Positions 33,691 through 46,611 of a stretch of DNA of 64,000 nt are shown here, one piece after another (position 1 is the stretch's first letter; every line of letters starts with the position of its first letter). Source of the stretch: Flavobacterium psychroterrae (GTDB lineage Bacteria > Bacteroidota > Bacteroidia > Flavobacteriales > Flavobacteriaceae); assembly GCF_018380615.1 (NCBI RefSeq), contig NZ_JAGYVZ010000002.1:1-64000 (forward strand), written 5' to 3'. Both the position numbers and the translations under genes were made by a program. The notes under the pieces are model-generated. The model had not been told where the DNA came from and did no database searches. It saw only the letters and a list, made by a program, of their open reading frames with translations.

Positions 33691-34338
33691 TTATAATATC
33701 TCAATTAAATCCAAAGGTATATTTATCACTGTTTTTGCACCACTCGCTATCAATTCTTTTTCGGTTCGATAACCCCAAGAAACTCCAACAGGAAACATAT
33801 TGGCATTTATTGCTGTTTGCATATCAATATCAGAATCTCCTACAAAAAGAATTTCTTCTGGTTTTAAGTTCCAGCCTTTACTTATTTCTAAAGCCTCAAA
33901 CGGATTAGGTTTTTTAAGAGCTTCGGTACTTAATCCAACGGCATTTTGAAAATAATCAGGAAATATTTCTGCCGTTATTTTTTTAGTAAGTTCATCAGCT
34001 TTGTTGGAGAAAACAGCTAACTTAATATTTTGTGAAACTAAATTATCCAATAATCCGATAATGCCTTCGTAAGGTTTTGTTTTGAGCGTGCAGATTTTAC
34101 GATATTCATCCACCATAGATTCAAAACAGGTTTCAATTTGCTCGTCAGTATTGTTTGATGCCGGTAAAGCTTTACTAACCAGATTTCTGAGACCACTTCC
34201 AATAAAATATTGATAGGTGTCGTAAGTATGAGTTGGATGATTTAGACTTGTAAGTACAACATTCATCGCGTCTGAAATGTCTTCTAGTGAGTTTACTAAT
34301 GTTCCATCTAAATCAAAAATAATTCCTTTAAATTTCAT
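33691..34338 (-). CDS. HAD-superfamily phosphatase (phosphoglycolate phosphatase-like)
   Basis: The 215-residue protein has HAD motif I FDLDGTLVNS (nucleophile D9 and acid D11), motif II LAVFSNKAD (Ser), the lysine in LKKPNPFEAL and motif IV ILFVGDSDIDMQTA. A helical cap lies between residues 15 and 85. The layout is that of phosphoglycolate phosphatase (Gph), but many small phosphates are possible substrates. Its start lies 3 bp after the stop of the flavoprotein gene, so the two are co-transcribed. Confidence 0.87.
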   Translation of the reverse strand: MKFKGIIFDLDGTLVNSLEDISDAMNVVLTSLNHPTHTYDTYQYFIGSGLRNLVSKALPASNNTDEQIETCFESMVDEYRKICTLKTKPYEGIIGLLDNLVSQNIKLAVFSNKADELTKKITAEIFPDYFQNAVGLSTEALKKPNPFEALEISKGWNLKPEEILFVGDSDIDMQTAINANMFPVGVSWGYRTEKELIASGAKTVINIPLDLIEIL

Positions 34339-34341
34339 TTT

Positions 34342-35550
34342 TTATATATTATTTGCCAAAATAAACCCGCTTGTCCAGGCATTTTGGAAATTAAAACCTC
34401 CTGTAATCGCATCGATATTGACGATTTCTCCGGCAAAATAAAGATTTTGATGCAACTTGCTTTCCATGGTTTTGAAGTTAATTTCTTTTAAATCAATTCC
34501 GCCTGCAGTTACAAATTCTTCTTTAAAAGTACTTTTTCCGTTTACTTGAAAAGTTGCTTTTGTGAGTTGAGAAGCTAAGTTTTGTAATTGTATTTTAGAT
34601 AAATCTGCCCATTTAGTTTCTGCTTCAATAGCTGAAGCTAAAACCAGACTTTCCCATAAACGATTTGGGAAATCAAAAGGAGATTTTTTTGAAACGGCTT
34701 TTTTAGCGTGTTCTTGTTTTAAGTCTTTCAGGATTTTTTCAGCATCTTCAGCATCAACATCATTTAACCAATTGACATAAATCGTAAACTGATAATTTTT
34801 ATCGAATAAAGTACGTGCGCCCCAAGCCGAAAGCTTTAAAATAGCCGGACCGCTCATTCCCCAATGTGTAATTAATAAAGGTCCTGTTGATTCCAGTTTA
34901 GTGTCTTTTACGTTTACGGTAACTTGTGCCGCAACGCCGGGTAATTCCTTTATACGGGAATCTTTGATGTTGAAAGTAAATAAGGAAGGGACAGGGCTTA
35001 CAATAACGTGTCCTTGTGTTTGCAGCATTTCCCAAATTTTAGGATTGCTACCTGTTGCCAAAACTAATTTTTCGGTAGCATAATTTTCATCCTGAGTATC
35101 AATTTTCCAGTGATTCTCAGCTTTAAAAATGGATTGAACACTTTGTCCAGTTAGAACTTTAATACCCAATTTTCCGGTTGCTTCTAAGAAACAATCGATT
35201 ATGGTTTGCGATGAATTTGAAACCGGAAACATTCTTCCGTCGTCTTCGATTTTTAATTCTACCCCGTGTTTTTCGAACCATTCAATAGTATCTCCCGAAC
35301 AAAATTGATGAAAAGGTCCACGAAGTTCTTTTTCGCCACGCGGATAAAATTTGACTAGTTCATTTGGTTCAAAACAAGCGTGCGTTACGTTGCATCTTCC
35401 TCCACCGGAAACACGAACTTTAGAAAGCACTTCTTTCCCTCTTTCTAAAATGGCAATTTTCAGTTTTGGATTTTTCTCTGCAATATTGATTGCTGTAAAA
35501 AAACCTGCTGCGCCTCCGCCAACAATGATTATGTCGAAATTTTTGATCAT
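34342..35550 (-). CDS. HI0933/YhiN-family FAD-dependent oxidoreductase
   Basis: The 402-residue flavoprotein opens with the dinucleotide-binding IIVGGGAAGFFTAINIAEKN and the family-specific KVRVSGGGRCNVTHA. It ends with FAGEIVNIDAITGGFNFQNAW (landmarks FAGEIVNID and GGFNFQNAW), diagnostic of the HI0933-like group. Members bind FAD in the cytoplasm; their redox partner is unknown. It forms a two-gene unit with the HAD phosphatase. Confidence 0.9.
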   Translation of the reverse strand: MIKNFDIIIVGGGAAGFFTAINIAEKNPKLKIAILERGKEVLSKVRVSGGGRCNVTHACFEPNELVKFYPRGEKELRGPFHQFCSGDTIEWFEKHGVELKIEDDGRMFPVSNSSQTIIDCFLEATGKLGIKVLTGQSVQSIFKAENHWKIDTQDENYATEKLVLATGSNPKIWEMLQTQGHVIVSPVPSLFTFNIKDSRIKELPGVAAQVTVNVKDTKLESTGPLLITHWGMSGPAILKLSAWGARTLFDKNYQFTIYVNWLNDVDAEDAEKILKDLKQEHAKKAVSKKSPFDFPNRLWESLVLASAIEAETKWADLSKIQLQNLASQLTKATFQVNGKSTFKEEFVTAGGIDLKEINFKTMESKLHQNLYFAGEIVNIDAITGGFNFQNAWTSGFILANNI

Positions 35551-35617
35551 ATTTATTTAGGTTGCCACAAATTACAAGAATTGGCACGAATTTTAAATTT
35601 TGGTTTGTATTTTTTTA

Positions 35618-35676
35618 CCACAGATTACACAGATTAAAAGGATTTTGAAAATCTGTGTAAATTCTTTAATCTGTGG
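35618..35676. repeat. CCACAGATTA foldback
   Basis: CCACAGATTA (35618-35627) and its exact complement (35667-35676) enclose a second imperfect pair GGATTTTG/AAAATCTG, in the gap between the flavoprotein and GDPD genes. It probably works as the 3' hairpin of the GDPD gene. Confidence 0.55.
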
Positions 35677-35690
35677 CTAAAATTTTAACT

Positions 35691-36368
35691 TTATAGTTTA
35701 TCCGGAAAATCACTTATGATCCCGTCTACGTTATAGCTTTTTATTCTTCGAATGTCTTTATCTTCATCTACTGTCCAGGGTAAAACAAGAAATCTTTTTT
35801 CTTGCATTTTTTTCGTGTTTTCCAAAGTTAACAATTGAAAATCAGGATGGATGGCGTGCGCTTTTATTAATTCGGCGAAAGCCAAAGCTTTATCCAGATC
35901 TTCTTCTGTTAAAACTCCAATGGGAATATTTGAATTTAGATTTGATGTTTCTTGCAGTAAATCCCAATCAAAACTTGAAACAATGAAATCTTCATAACTC
36001 CAGTTTTTTTCTAAAATATATTCTTCAATTAGGGCAACAACTTTATTGGCAGTTCCTAATCCTTTTAGTTCTATATTGATCAGGCATTTTTTATCTACTA
36101 AATCAAAAATTTCTTTTAAAGTTGGAATTTCATATTTTCCATCAATCAAAAACGTCTTTAATTTGGATAAAGAAAAAGTATTTACAAAACCTTTTCCATT
36201 AGTCGTTCTGTCAATTGTTTCATCGTGAATTACTATTATATGTCCGTCAGAACTTAGATGAACATCAAGTTCAATTCCGTCCGCATTTAAGTCTAATGCT
36301 TTTTGGAAAGATCTTAAAGTATTCTCTGGTTCGTATCCTTTGGCACCGCGATGCGCTATTTTTAACAT
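35691..36368 (-). CDS. Glycerophosphodiester phosphodiesterase
   Basis: I start at the ATG at 36368 (225 residues, MLKIAHRGAKGYEPENT). A start 42 bp further up would add a leader without homology. The GDPD active site is clear: HRGAKGYEPENTLRSF (catalytic His and the Glu-Asn ligand pair), ELDVHLSSDGHIIVIHDETIDRTTNG (landmarks ELDVHLSSDG and IHDETIDRTTNG), and CLINIELKG. The enzyme hydrolyses glycerophosphodiesters to glycerol 3-phosphate. It is cytoplasmic. Confidence 0.9.
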   Translation of the reverse strand: MLKIAHRGAKGYEPENTLRSFQKALDLNADGIELDVHLSSDGHIIVIHDETIDRTTNGKGFVNTFSLSKLKTFLIDGKYEIPTLKEIFDLVDKKCLINIELKGLGTANKVVALIEEYILEKNWSYEDFIVSSFDWDLLQETSNLNSNIPIGVLTEEDLDKALAFAELIKAHAIHPDFQLLTLENTKKMQEKRFLVLPWTVDEDKDIRRIKSYNVDGIISDFPDKL

Positions 36369-36568
36369 GTATGGAGAGTTTAATCGCAAAGGTCGCAAAG
36401 TTTTATGCAAAGTGCGCTAAGGATTAGATAAAAAGTTAGCCACAGATTATTGGATTAATAAGGTTTTTGTTTCACGCAGATTTTAAAAAGATTTAAGCAG
36501 ATAATCTTTATAATTTAAATCTGCTCAAATCTGCAAAATCTGCGTGAAAAAAACTTTGGGACTTTCTA

Positions 36569-38158
36569 TTATGCAAGTTCCAATAAAACAAGCCCGAATT
36601 CAGAATCGATGATTGCTTTTCCGTTTTGAACTTCTGTTTCTTTACCCGAAAAAGTATCTCTTAATTTGGTTCCATCCTTAAAAATAGAATCAACAGGAAG
36701 TTCTTTAACGCCAATTCCTAAATCTAAACCTATTACAACTTGATCGGTATAATTATCATTAGTATAGCTTCTCGAAAATATATATGGTTTTGCCGAAATT
36801 ATATTATGTATTCCTGCCCCAACTGCGGGATGATTTCTTCGAAATTGCCCTAGTTTTTGCCAATGCCAAAGTATTCTTTGAGTTTCTTCATTTGAGTTAA
36901 TATCATCCCAATTCATAAAGGATCTGAATGTTGCATCGCCTTCCGTTCCTTCAATTACAAGCGATCGACCTGATTCATCACCATAATAAACCTGAGACAT
37001 TCCAAGCGAAAGCAATAATTTTGTTCCAGATTCAAAAGTACGGTTACGATTTGCATCAAAAGGATCGGGATCATCGTGAGAAGACACATAATTAAGAACG
37101 CTAAAACCTTTTAATTGATTTTGAAGTTGCTCTGAATATTTTGAAAATATTACTTCATAATCGTTTTGGGCATCTAGTTTAAATTCAAAATTGATCAAGC
37201 TATTAAAACCATGTTGAAAGTAATTTACTTTTCGATCTCCAAAATCATAATCTAATCCACCGCTTATTTCATAACCGTAAACTTCGGCAATCGTGTAAAA
37301 CGCATTTTGATCCAGAACTTCTAAAGGATGATGTTTTTTCCAGGTTGCAAAAGCGTAATCACATTGTTTTTTAAAGTCTAACCAAACAATTTCTTCGGTA
37401 TGTTTTACGGTATCACATCTGTAACCGTCAATTCCGAATTCCAGAATATAATCTGTTAACCATTTTATGATGTAATATTTTGGAGTTCTTGGATATTTTG
37501 TTCTTTCGAAAAATTCATTTAATGATTCAATTTCTTTATCATAACGATTTTCGTTTTTCCACTTTTCAATTAAAAAAGGAGGTAATTCCACTTCCTGCGT
37601 ACTTTCGGTTCTTACGTCCGGAAGATTATCTACAAGAGTACACATTGTAGTGTTTTCGAATGATTTGTAATCACAAACAACTCCGGTTCTTACCCAGTCT
37701 TCTGGCCAGATAGGATCTTCGGGAGTTACGGGACCGGTATGATTGATAACTCCGTCAAGCATAATTCTGATACCTTTTGCGTGTGCTTTTTTAACTAGAT
37801 TGGCAAGATCTTCTTTGGTTCCGAAATTGGGATCTAAGGTCGTCCAGTCTCTTGCCCAATATCCATGATATCCATAAGTAAGTCCGGTTCCTTCGTCAAC
37901 GCCATCGTGAATTTGTTCCACAATCGGCGTAAGCCAAATAACATTTATTCCTAATTGATCGAAATAACCTTCGTCGATTTTTTTAATGATTCCGATAATA
38001 TCTCCGCCTTCAAAACCACGTAGTTTTCCGGCAGTTTTGGTTCGGTTAAATTTGATATCATTCGAAGGATTTCCGTTATAAAAGCGATCGGTAAGTAAAA
38101 AATAAACATTTGCGCCTTCCCAAATAAAAGGTGTTTTTGAAGTATTGTCGTTATCCAT
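36569..38158 (-). CDS. Cytoplasmic GH13 alpha-amylase family enzyme
   Basis: The 529-residue protein has a GH13 (beta/alpha)8 barrel. Nucleophile D249 lies in DGYRCDTVKH, acid/base E292 in IAEVYGYE and transition-state D362 in SSHDDPDP. Region I is GVINHTG. There is no signal peptide, in contrast to the SusA-like neighbour, so it should act on maltodextrins in the cytoplasm. Members of this subgroup trim oligosaccharides and may complement the GH65 phosphorylase. It is the last minus-strand gene of the maltodextrin locus, separated from SusA by a 264-bp gap with a strong inverted repeat. Confidence 0.88.
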   Translation of the reverse strand: MDNDNTSKTPFIWEGANVYFLLTDRFYNGNPSNDIKFNRTKTAGKLRGFEGGDIIGIIKKIDEGYFDQLGINVIWLTPIVEQIHDGVDEGTGLTYGYHGYWARDWTTLDPNFGTKEDLANLVKKAHAKGIRIMLDGVINHTGPVTPEDPIWPEDWVRTGVVCDYKSFENTTMCTLVDNLPDVRTESTQEVELPPFLIEKWKNENRYDKEIESLNEFFERTKYPRTPKYYIIKWLTDYILEFGIDGYRCDTVKHTEEIVWLDFKKQCDYAFATWKKHHPLEVLDQNAFYTIAEVYGYEISGGLDYDFGDRKVNYFQHGFNSLINFEFKLDAQNDYEVIFSKYSEQLQNQLKGFSVLNYVSSHDDPDPFDANRNRTFESGTKLLLSLGMSQVYYGDESGRSLVIEGTEGDATFRSFMNWDDINSNEETQRILWHWQKLGQFRRNHPAVGAGIHNIISAKPYIFSRSYTNDNYTDQVVIGLDLGIGVKELPVDSIFKDGTKLRDTFSGKETEVQNGKAIIDSEFGLVLLELA

Positions 38159-38210
38159 TGAAATTATTATGAATCTTAAAGATAAAGAAAGAAAATTATA
38201 ATAAAAAATT

Positions 38211-38262
38211 CCGCCACGAATTCACGAATTATTGTTTTATAAAATTCGTGAATTCGTGGCGG
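38211..38262. repeat. Perfect 20-bp inverted repeat between two GH13 genes
   Basis: CCGCCACGAATTCACGAATT (38211-38230) is exactly mirrored at 38243-38262 around a 12-bp loop. It is the longest perfect foldback I found in the window. It lies between the 3' end of the SusA-like gene and the 5' end of the cytoplasmic GH13 gene, where it would end or process the transcript. Confidence 0.85.
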
Positions 38263-38422
38263 AAAAGTATGAGTTTAATTTTTAACACATAGAAACATAG
38301 ATTTTATTCCTTATAAAAAGATTAAAATAAATGACAAATCATTTACGCATAGCTATGTTTGTTAATGTAAGTAAAACGCCTTTACTACGTTCGAAAAGCT
38401 ATGTCTCTATGTGTTTAAAAAA

Positions 38423-40300
38423 TTATTCCAATTCTAAAACAATAGCCGATTTAGGTTCTAAACTAATTTCAGTAGCTAAATCGAATGTTTTTCCGGTAAG
38501 AACATCTTTACCCGATTTAAAGTTTTTGATATTTTCTTTAAAACGATTAGTCTTCACAACCTGTTCTTTTGCGTTGTTATTGAAAACTACCATTACCGTT
38601 TTGGCATCAGTATATCTAAAATAAACATAAGTATTATTCTCTGGAATATAATGCGTCATTTTCCCGAAATGAACTGCTTCGTTTGATTTTCTCCAGTTGA
38701 ATAATTTTGCAGTAAAATCGAAATATTTAGCCTGTTCAGGTGTTCTTCCTGCTGCGGTTAAAGCGTTGTTTTTGTCGCCAGCCCACCCACCCGGGAAATC
38801 TTGTCTGATGTCTGCATCGCCTTTGCTTTTATCGCCGCCCATTCCAATTTCTGAACCGTAATACAATTGTGGAATTCCGCGAACGGTTGCTAATAGAGTC
38901 ATGGCCAGTTTATATTTTGAAAAATCATATTTGAACTTATCATTCATACGATCGGTATCGTGATTTTCGGTAAAAACTAAAATGTTATTCGTATTTGGAT
39001 ATAAATAATCCATTGCAAAATTGTTATAGAATTTAATCAGCCCATTGTCCCAGCTTGGTTCGTCTTCATTGAAAGCAGAAGTAACCTGACTTTGAAGTGT
39101 AAAATCCATTACACTTGGCAAATTCGAATTGTAGTTTTCAATCGCGCCAATTTTACTGTCTTTTTGCCAATAGGCTAGATTTGCCTGATTGTGCATCCAG
39201 ATTTCTCCAACAATATTAAAGTTCGGGTATTCGTTTGTGATTGCTTTTGCCCAATTTGCCATTGCTGCAGCATCAGAATAATTGTAAGTATCAACTCTAA
39301 AACCGTCCAGATTAGCAAATTCAATCCACCAGATGGCGTTTTGAGTTAAGTATTTTGCAACTAGAGGATTTCTTAAATTCAAATCGGGCATAGAAGGAAC
39401 AAACCAGCCATCAACGCAAACTTCCTGATCTAATTTTGATGCGTGAATATCTGTAATTACTTCACGTCTGTGATGCGTTTGTGTATAATTTTCAAATTGA
39501 TTGATCCATGATTTTGTTGGTAAATCTTTAATCATCCAATGTGTAATTCCCCAGTGATTGGTCACGTAATCCATCACCAGTTTCATATCTTTTTTATGCA
39601 TTTCTGCAGAAAGACGAGCGTAATCATCGTTTGTTCCATAACGCGGATCTATCTTGTAAACATCAGATTGTCCGTAGGTGTGATACGAATGCTGTTTGTC
39701 ATTGTCTTCGCATAAAGGTGTGCTCCAAATAGTTGTTGCACCAAGAGATGAAATATAATCTAAGTTTTTAATGATTCCTTCGATATCGCCACCATGACGA
39801 CCGCTTGGATCTTGGCGATTTCCTTTTTCAGTTAAAGTGGCATCGCTGTCATTTTTAGGATTTCCGTTTGCAAAACGGTCCGGCATGATTAGGTACATCA
39901 TGTCTGATGCATCGTAGCTTTTTCTTTCTGCAGAATTTGCTCTTCTTTCTTTAAGGGAATATTTCTGCGTAAAAGCAACCTTATTTTTGGTTTTGAAAGA
40001 GAAAACCAATTCAGAAGCTTTTAAGTTTTGTGTGTCAATTGTAACAAAAAGATAATTTGGATTCTCTGTTTTTTCTACATTTTTAATTACCACATTATTC
40101 GAAACCGAAGCTTCGTATTGTGCAATGTTTTTTCCGTAGAACATAATTTGTACTTCTGGATTTTTCATTCCCGCGTACCAAAATGGCGGTTCTACTTTCT
40201 GAATTTGCGCTTTCGCGGAAGCAGAGAATAATAGAACAATAATTATTGTTTTTATTGAAAGGAGCTGTTTTGTAAAAAGTAATATTTTTGAAGTTTTCAT
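38423..40300 (-). CDS. susA: Periplasmic GH13 neopullulanase/cyclomaltodextrinase, SusA-like
   Basis: The 625-residue protein has a signal peptide (about 1-31, ending SAKAQ). An N-terminal beta domain of cyclomaltodextrinase type (about 35-115) leads into the GH13 barrel, and a C-terminal beta domain follows. The catalytic residues are D337 in DGFRVDTYN, E366 in VGEIW and D448 in ENHDTDRM, with MDYVTNHWG as region I. Length and layout match the Bacteroides SusA neopullulanase (617 residues). It should shorten imported maltodextrins in the periplasm. It is downstream of the GH97 gene and an unknown lipoprotein gene. Confidence 0.9.
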   Translation of the reverse strand: MKTSKILLFTKQLLSIKTIIIVLLFSASAKAQIQKVEPPFWYAGMKNPEVQIMFYGKNIAQYEASVSNNVVIKNVEKTENPNYLFVTIDTQNLKASELVFSFKTKNKVAFTQKYSLKERRANSAERKSYDASDMMYLIMPDRFANGNPKNDSDATLTEKGNRQDPSGRHGGDIEGIIKNLDYISSLGATTIWSTPLCEDNDKQHSYHTYGQSDVYKIDPRYGTNDDYARLSAEMHKKDMKLVMDYVTNHWGITHWMIKDLPTKSWINQFENYTQTHHRREVITDIHASKLDQEVCVDGWFVPSMPDLNLRNPLVAKYLTQNAIWWIEFANLDGFRVDTYNYSDAAAMANWAKAITNEYPNFNIVGEIWMHNQANLAYWQKDSKIGAIENYNSNLPSVMDFTLQSQVTSAFNEDEPSWDNGLIKFYNNFAMDYLYPNTNNILVFTENHDTDRMNDKFKYDFSKYKLAMTLLATVRGIPQLYYGSEIGMGGDKSKGDADIRQDFPGGWAGDKNNALTAAGRTPEQAKYFDFTAKLFNWRKSNEAVHFGKMTHYIPENNTYVYFRYTDAKTVMVVFNNNAKEQVVKTNRFKENIKNFKSGKDVLTGKTFDLATEISLEPKSAIVLELE

Positions 40301-40409
40301 AATAACTTTTAAGGTTTTACTATAAATATTTGAACGTGTGACTTCTCAATATTTATATTGTTTTTAATTCATTTTTAAGATATCAGGAAAATCTTCTGCT
40401 AAGACTAGT

Positions 40410-41231
40410 TTAGTCACAGGGAGTTCCAAATAAATCTAAGCCGTCAAACCAGAATTTCTTTATTGGTTTATCTTTTTTTACGATATATATAGTTCTTCCG
40501 GGAAATTTGTTTTTGCTTTTTTCAGGATCTTTTCCCCACATAAAATCATCGTTATAGGCAAAATAATAATCTCCAATATTGGCAAATACGTTGGTTTTGA
40601 TATTGTCTTTATAATCATAATTTATGCTTTCCTTTTCATCATATTCGCGTATTCTTTTCTCAATGTCAAAATAGCTATTTTGATAGTTTATTTTTAATAA
40701 TTGTGGAGAGCAAAAAATAGGTTTTCCATTTTTAGCGGTATCAAAATTTTCAATTGTAAGAGCAATAATGTTGGTTCGACATTCATCAATTCCACAAACG
40801 ACGCTCTTTACTGTCATTTTAGAAAAACCCTTTGTGCCATAAACGTAGTAACTCTTATCTATGATTTTTTTTATTTCGCTTTCTAGTGTTTTGTTCTTTA
40901 TAAGTCTGAAACTTCCTAAAGTATCATAATATTCAAAGTTTTGAATTTTAGTGGTGTCTCTGTATAAAACATTATTTAAAGAATCTTTTGCTTCGATTCG
41001 ACTGAAAATCTCATCAAACTTAGCTCCGTTGTACGAATTCTCATCATTTAGATTAACTACGATTGCTGTTGTTGTTTTTGATAAATCATAAACAGAAAAC
41101 AGCGTTTTGTCGATCTCATTTTTTTCTAAAGAATCTGATTTTTTTTCATTGCTTGTTTTAGAAATTGTTTCCTTTTTTTGATTGCAGGAAATAAGAAAGA
41201 GACATAAAAATAAGCTGATAATGTATTTCAT
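40410..41231 (-). CDS. Lipoprotein of unknown function within the maltodextrin locus
   Basis: The 273-residue protein has a signal sequence ending in lipobox L-I-S-C (Cys16) and a polar N-terminal segment (NQKKETISKTSNEKKSD). The rest is mixed alpha/beta with no family that I recognise. Residues after the cysteine lack an acidic cluster, so periplasmic location is likely. The gene has its own unit: a strong terminator (41313-41349) separates it from GH97, and 109 bp separate it from susA. It shows no catalytic or sugar-binding signature. It may be a passenger in this locus. Confidence 0.65.
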   Translation of the reverse strand: MKYIISLFLCLFLISCNQKKETISKTSNEKKSDSLEKNEIDKTLFSVYDLSKTTTAIVVNLNDENSYNGAKFDEIFSRIEAKDSLNNVLYRDTTKIQNFEYYDTLGSFRLIKNKTLESEIKKIIDKSYYVYGTKGFSKMTVKSVVCGIDECRTNIIALTIENFDTAKNGKPIFCSPQLLKINYQNSYFDIEKRIREYDEKESINYDYKDNIKTNVFANIGDYYFAYNDDFMWGKDPEKSKNKFPGRTIYIVKKDKPIKKFWFDGLDLFGTPCD

Positions 41232-41312
41232 TTTATATAGATTTAATTACAGCAAATCTAGATTTTTCTTATGGTTTTAAGGCTTCCAATTATAATATTT
41301 AATAATCTTAAA

Positions 41313-41349
41313 AAAAGACAAGTAATCCTGAGTGAATCACTTGTCTTTT
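41313..41349 (-). terminator. Terminator after the GH97 gene
   Basis: AAAAGACAAGT (41313-41323) pairs with its exact complement (41339-41349) and is followed on the minus strand by T residues. It starts 7 bp after the GH97 stop and ends the MFS-pgmB-GH65-GH97 unit. Confidence 0.85.
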
Positions 41350-41355
41350 AAAGTT

Positions 41356-45800
<4,445 letters not shown>

Positions 45801-45936
45801 TTTTCAAATTAGATAATATGGCAATTTGATAATTAGATAATTGCCTTAGTTTTTAATAACTTTTTACATTCATTTAGTAATTGCAGCATTAGAATATTTG
45901 TCGATAAGAGCATTATCTCATTGACACATTTTCTAA

Positions 45937-46590
45937 TTATCCAATTAACTGCTCGATAAAGCTTGTTTCGATTTCGGTAAAATCTTTAAAAATATAATCA
46001 GCTTCATGTAAAATTGTTTTCTCACCAATTCCCACACTTACCATTTCACCTATGTTTGCTGCCTGAATTCCGGCAACAGAATCTTCAAATACAATTGAGT
46101 TTTTTGGATCAATATGGAGTAATTGAGCCGCTTTTAAGAAAACTTCCGGATCTGGTTTGGCATTGGTAACGTCGTTTCCGTCAACAATAACATCGAAATA
46201 CGAAAGGATTCCGGTTTTTTCAAGGATTGGTCGTGCATTTTTACTCGCAGAGCCTAATGCAATTCCCTGGTTTTTTTCTTTCAATAGTTGTAGAATTTTA
46301 AAAACTCCTGGAAGAATCTCGCTTTCGTCCATGTCAACTAAATAAGATAAGTAATCTTCATTTTTTTGAATTAACCATTTGTCTTTGTCTTCCTGCGAAG
46401 CCTGAACGTTTCCTAATTCAAGTATAATATCTAACGAACGAACCCGGCTTACGCCTTTTAAAAGCTCGTTGTCTTCATGTGTAAAGTTTATATTTAGCGC
46501 CTGAGCAATTTTTTGCCAAGCCAAAAAGTGGTATTTAGCGGTATCAACGATTACGCCATCAAGGTCGAATATGAATGCTTTTTTGTTCAT
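45937..46590 (-). CDS. pgmB: Beta-phosphoglucomutase
   Basis: The 217-residue HAD enzyme has the nucleophile motif FDLDGVIVDTAKYHFLAWQ (D9 and D11). The cap loop LLKGVSRVRSL is the pgmB substrate loop. GSASKNARP is motif II, and FEDSVAGIQAA is motif IV. It converts beta-glucose 1-phosphate, made by the adjacent GH65 phosphorylase, to glucose 6-phosphate. The gene starts 21 bp after the MFS transporter stop, and the GH65 gene begins 136 bp beyond its stop. Confidence 0.93.
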   Translation of the reverse strand: MNKKAFIFDLDGVIVDTAKYHFLAWQKIAQALNINFTHEDNELLKGVSRVRSLDIILELGNVQASQEDKDKWLIQKNEDYLSYLVDMDESEILPGVFKILQLLKEKNQGIALGSASKNARPILEKTGILSYFDVIVDGNDVTNAKPDPEVFLKAAQLLHIDPKNSIVFEDSVAGIQAANIGEMVSVGIGEKTILHEADYIFKDFTEIETSFIEQLIG

Positions 46591-46611
46591 TATATTAGAG
46601 ATTGTTCTTTA

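Noticed and set aside
38331..38624. 97-codon plus-strand frame
   Set aside because: Most of it is antisense to the 3' end of the SusA-like gene, which has clear GH13 motifs.
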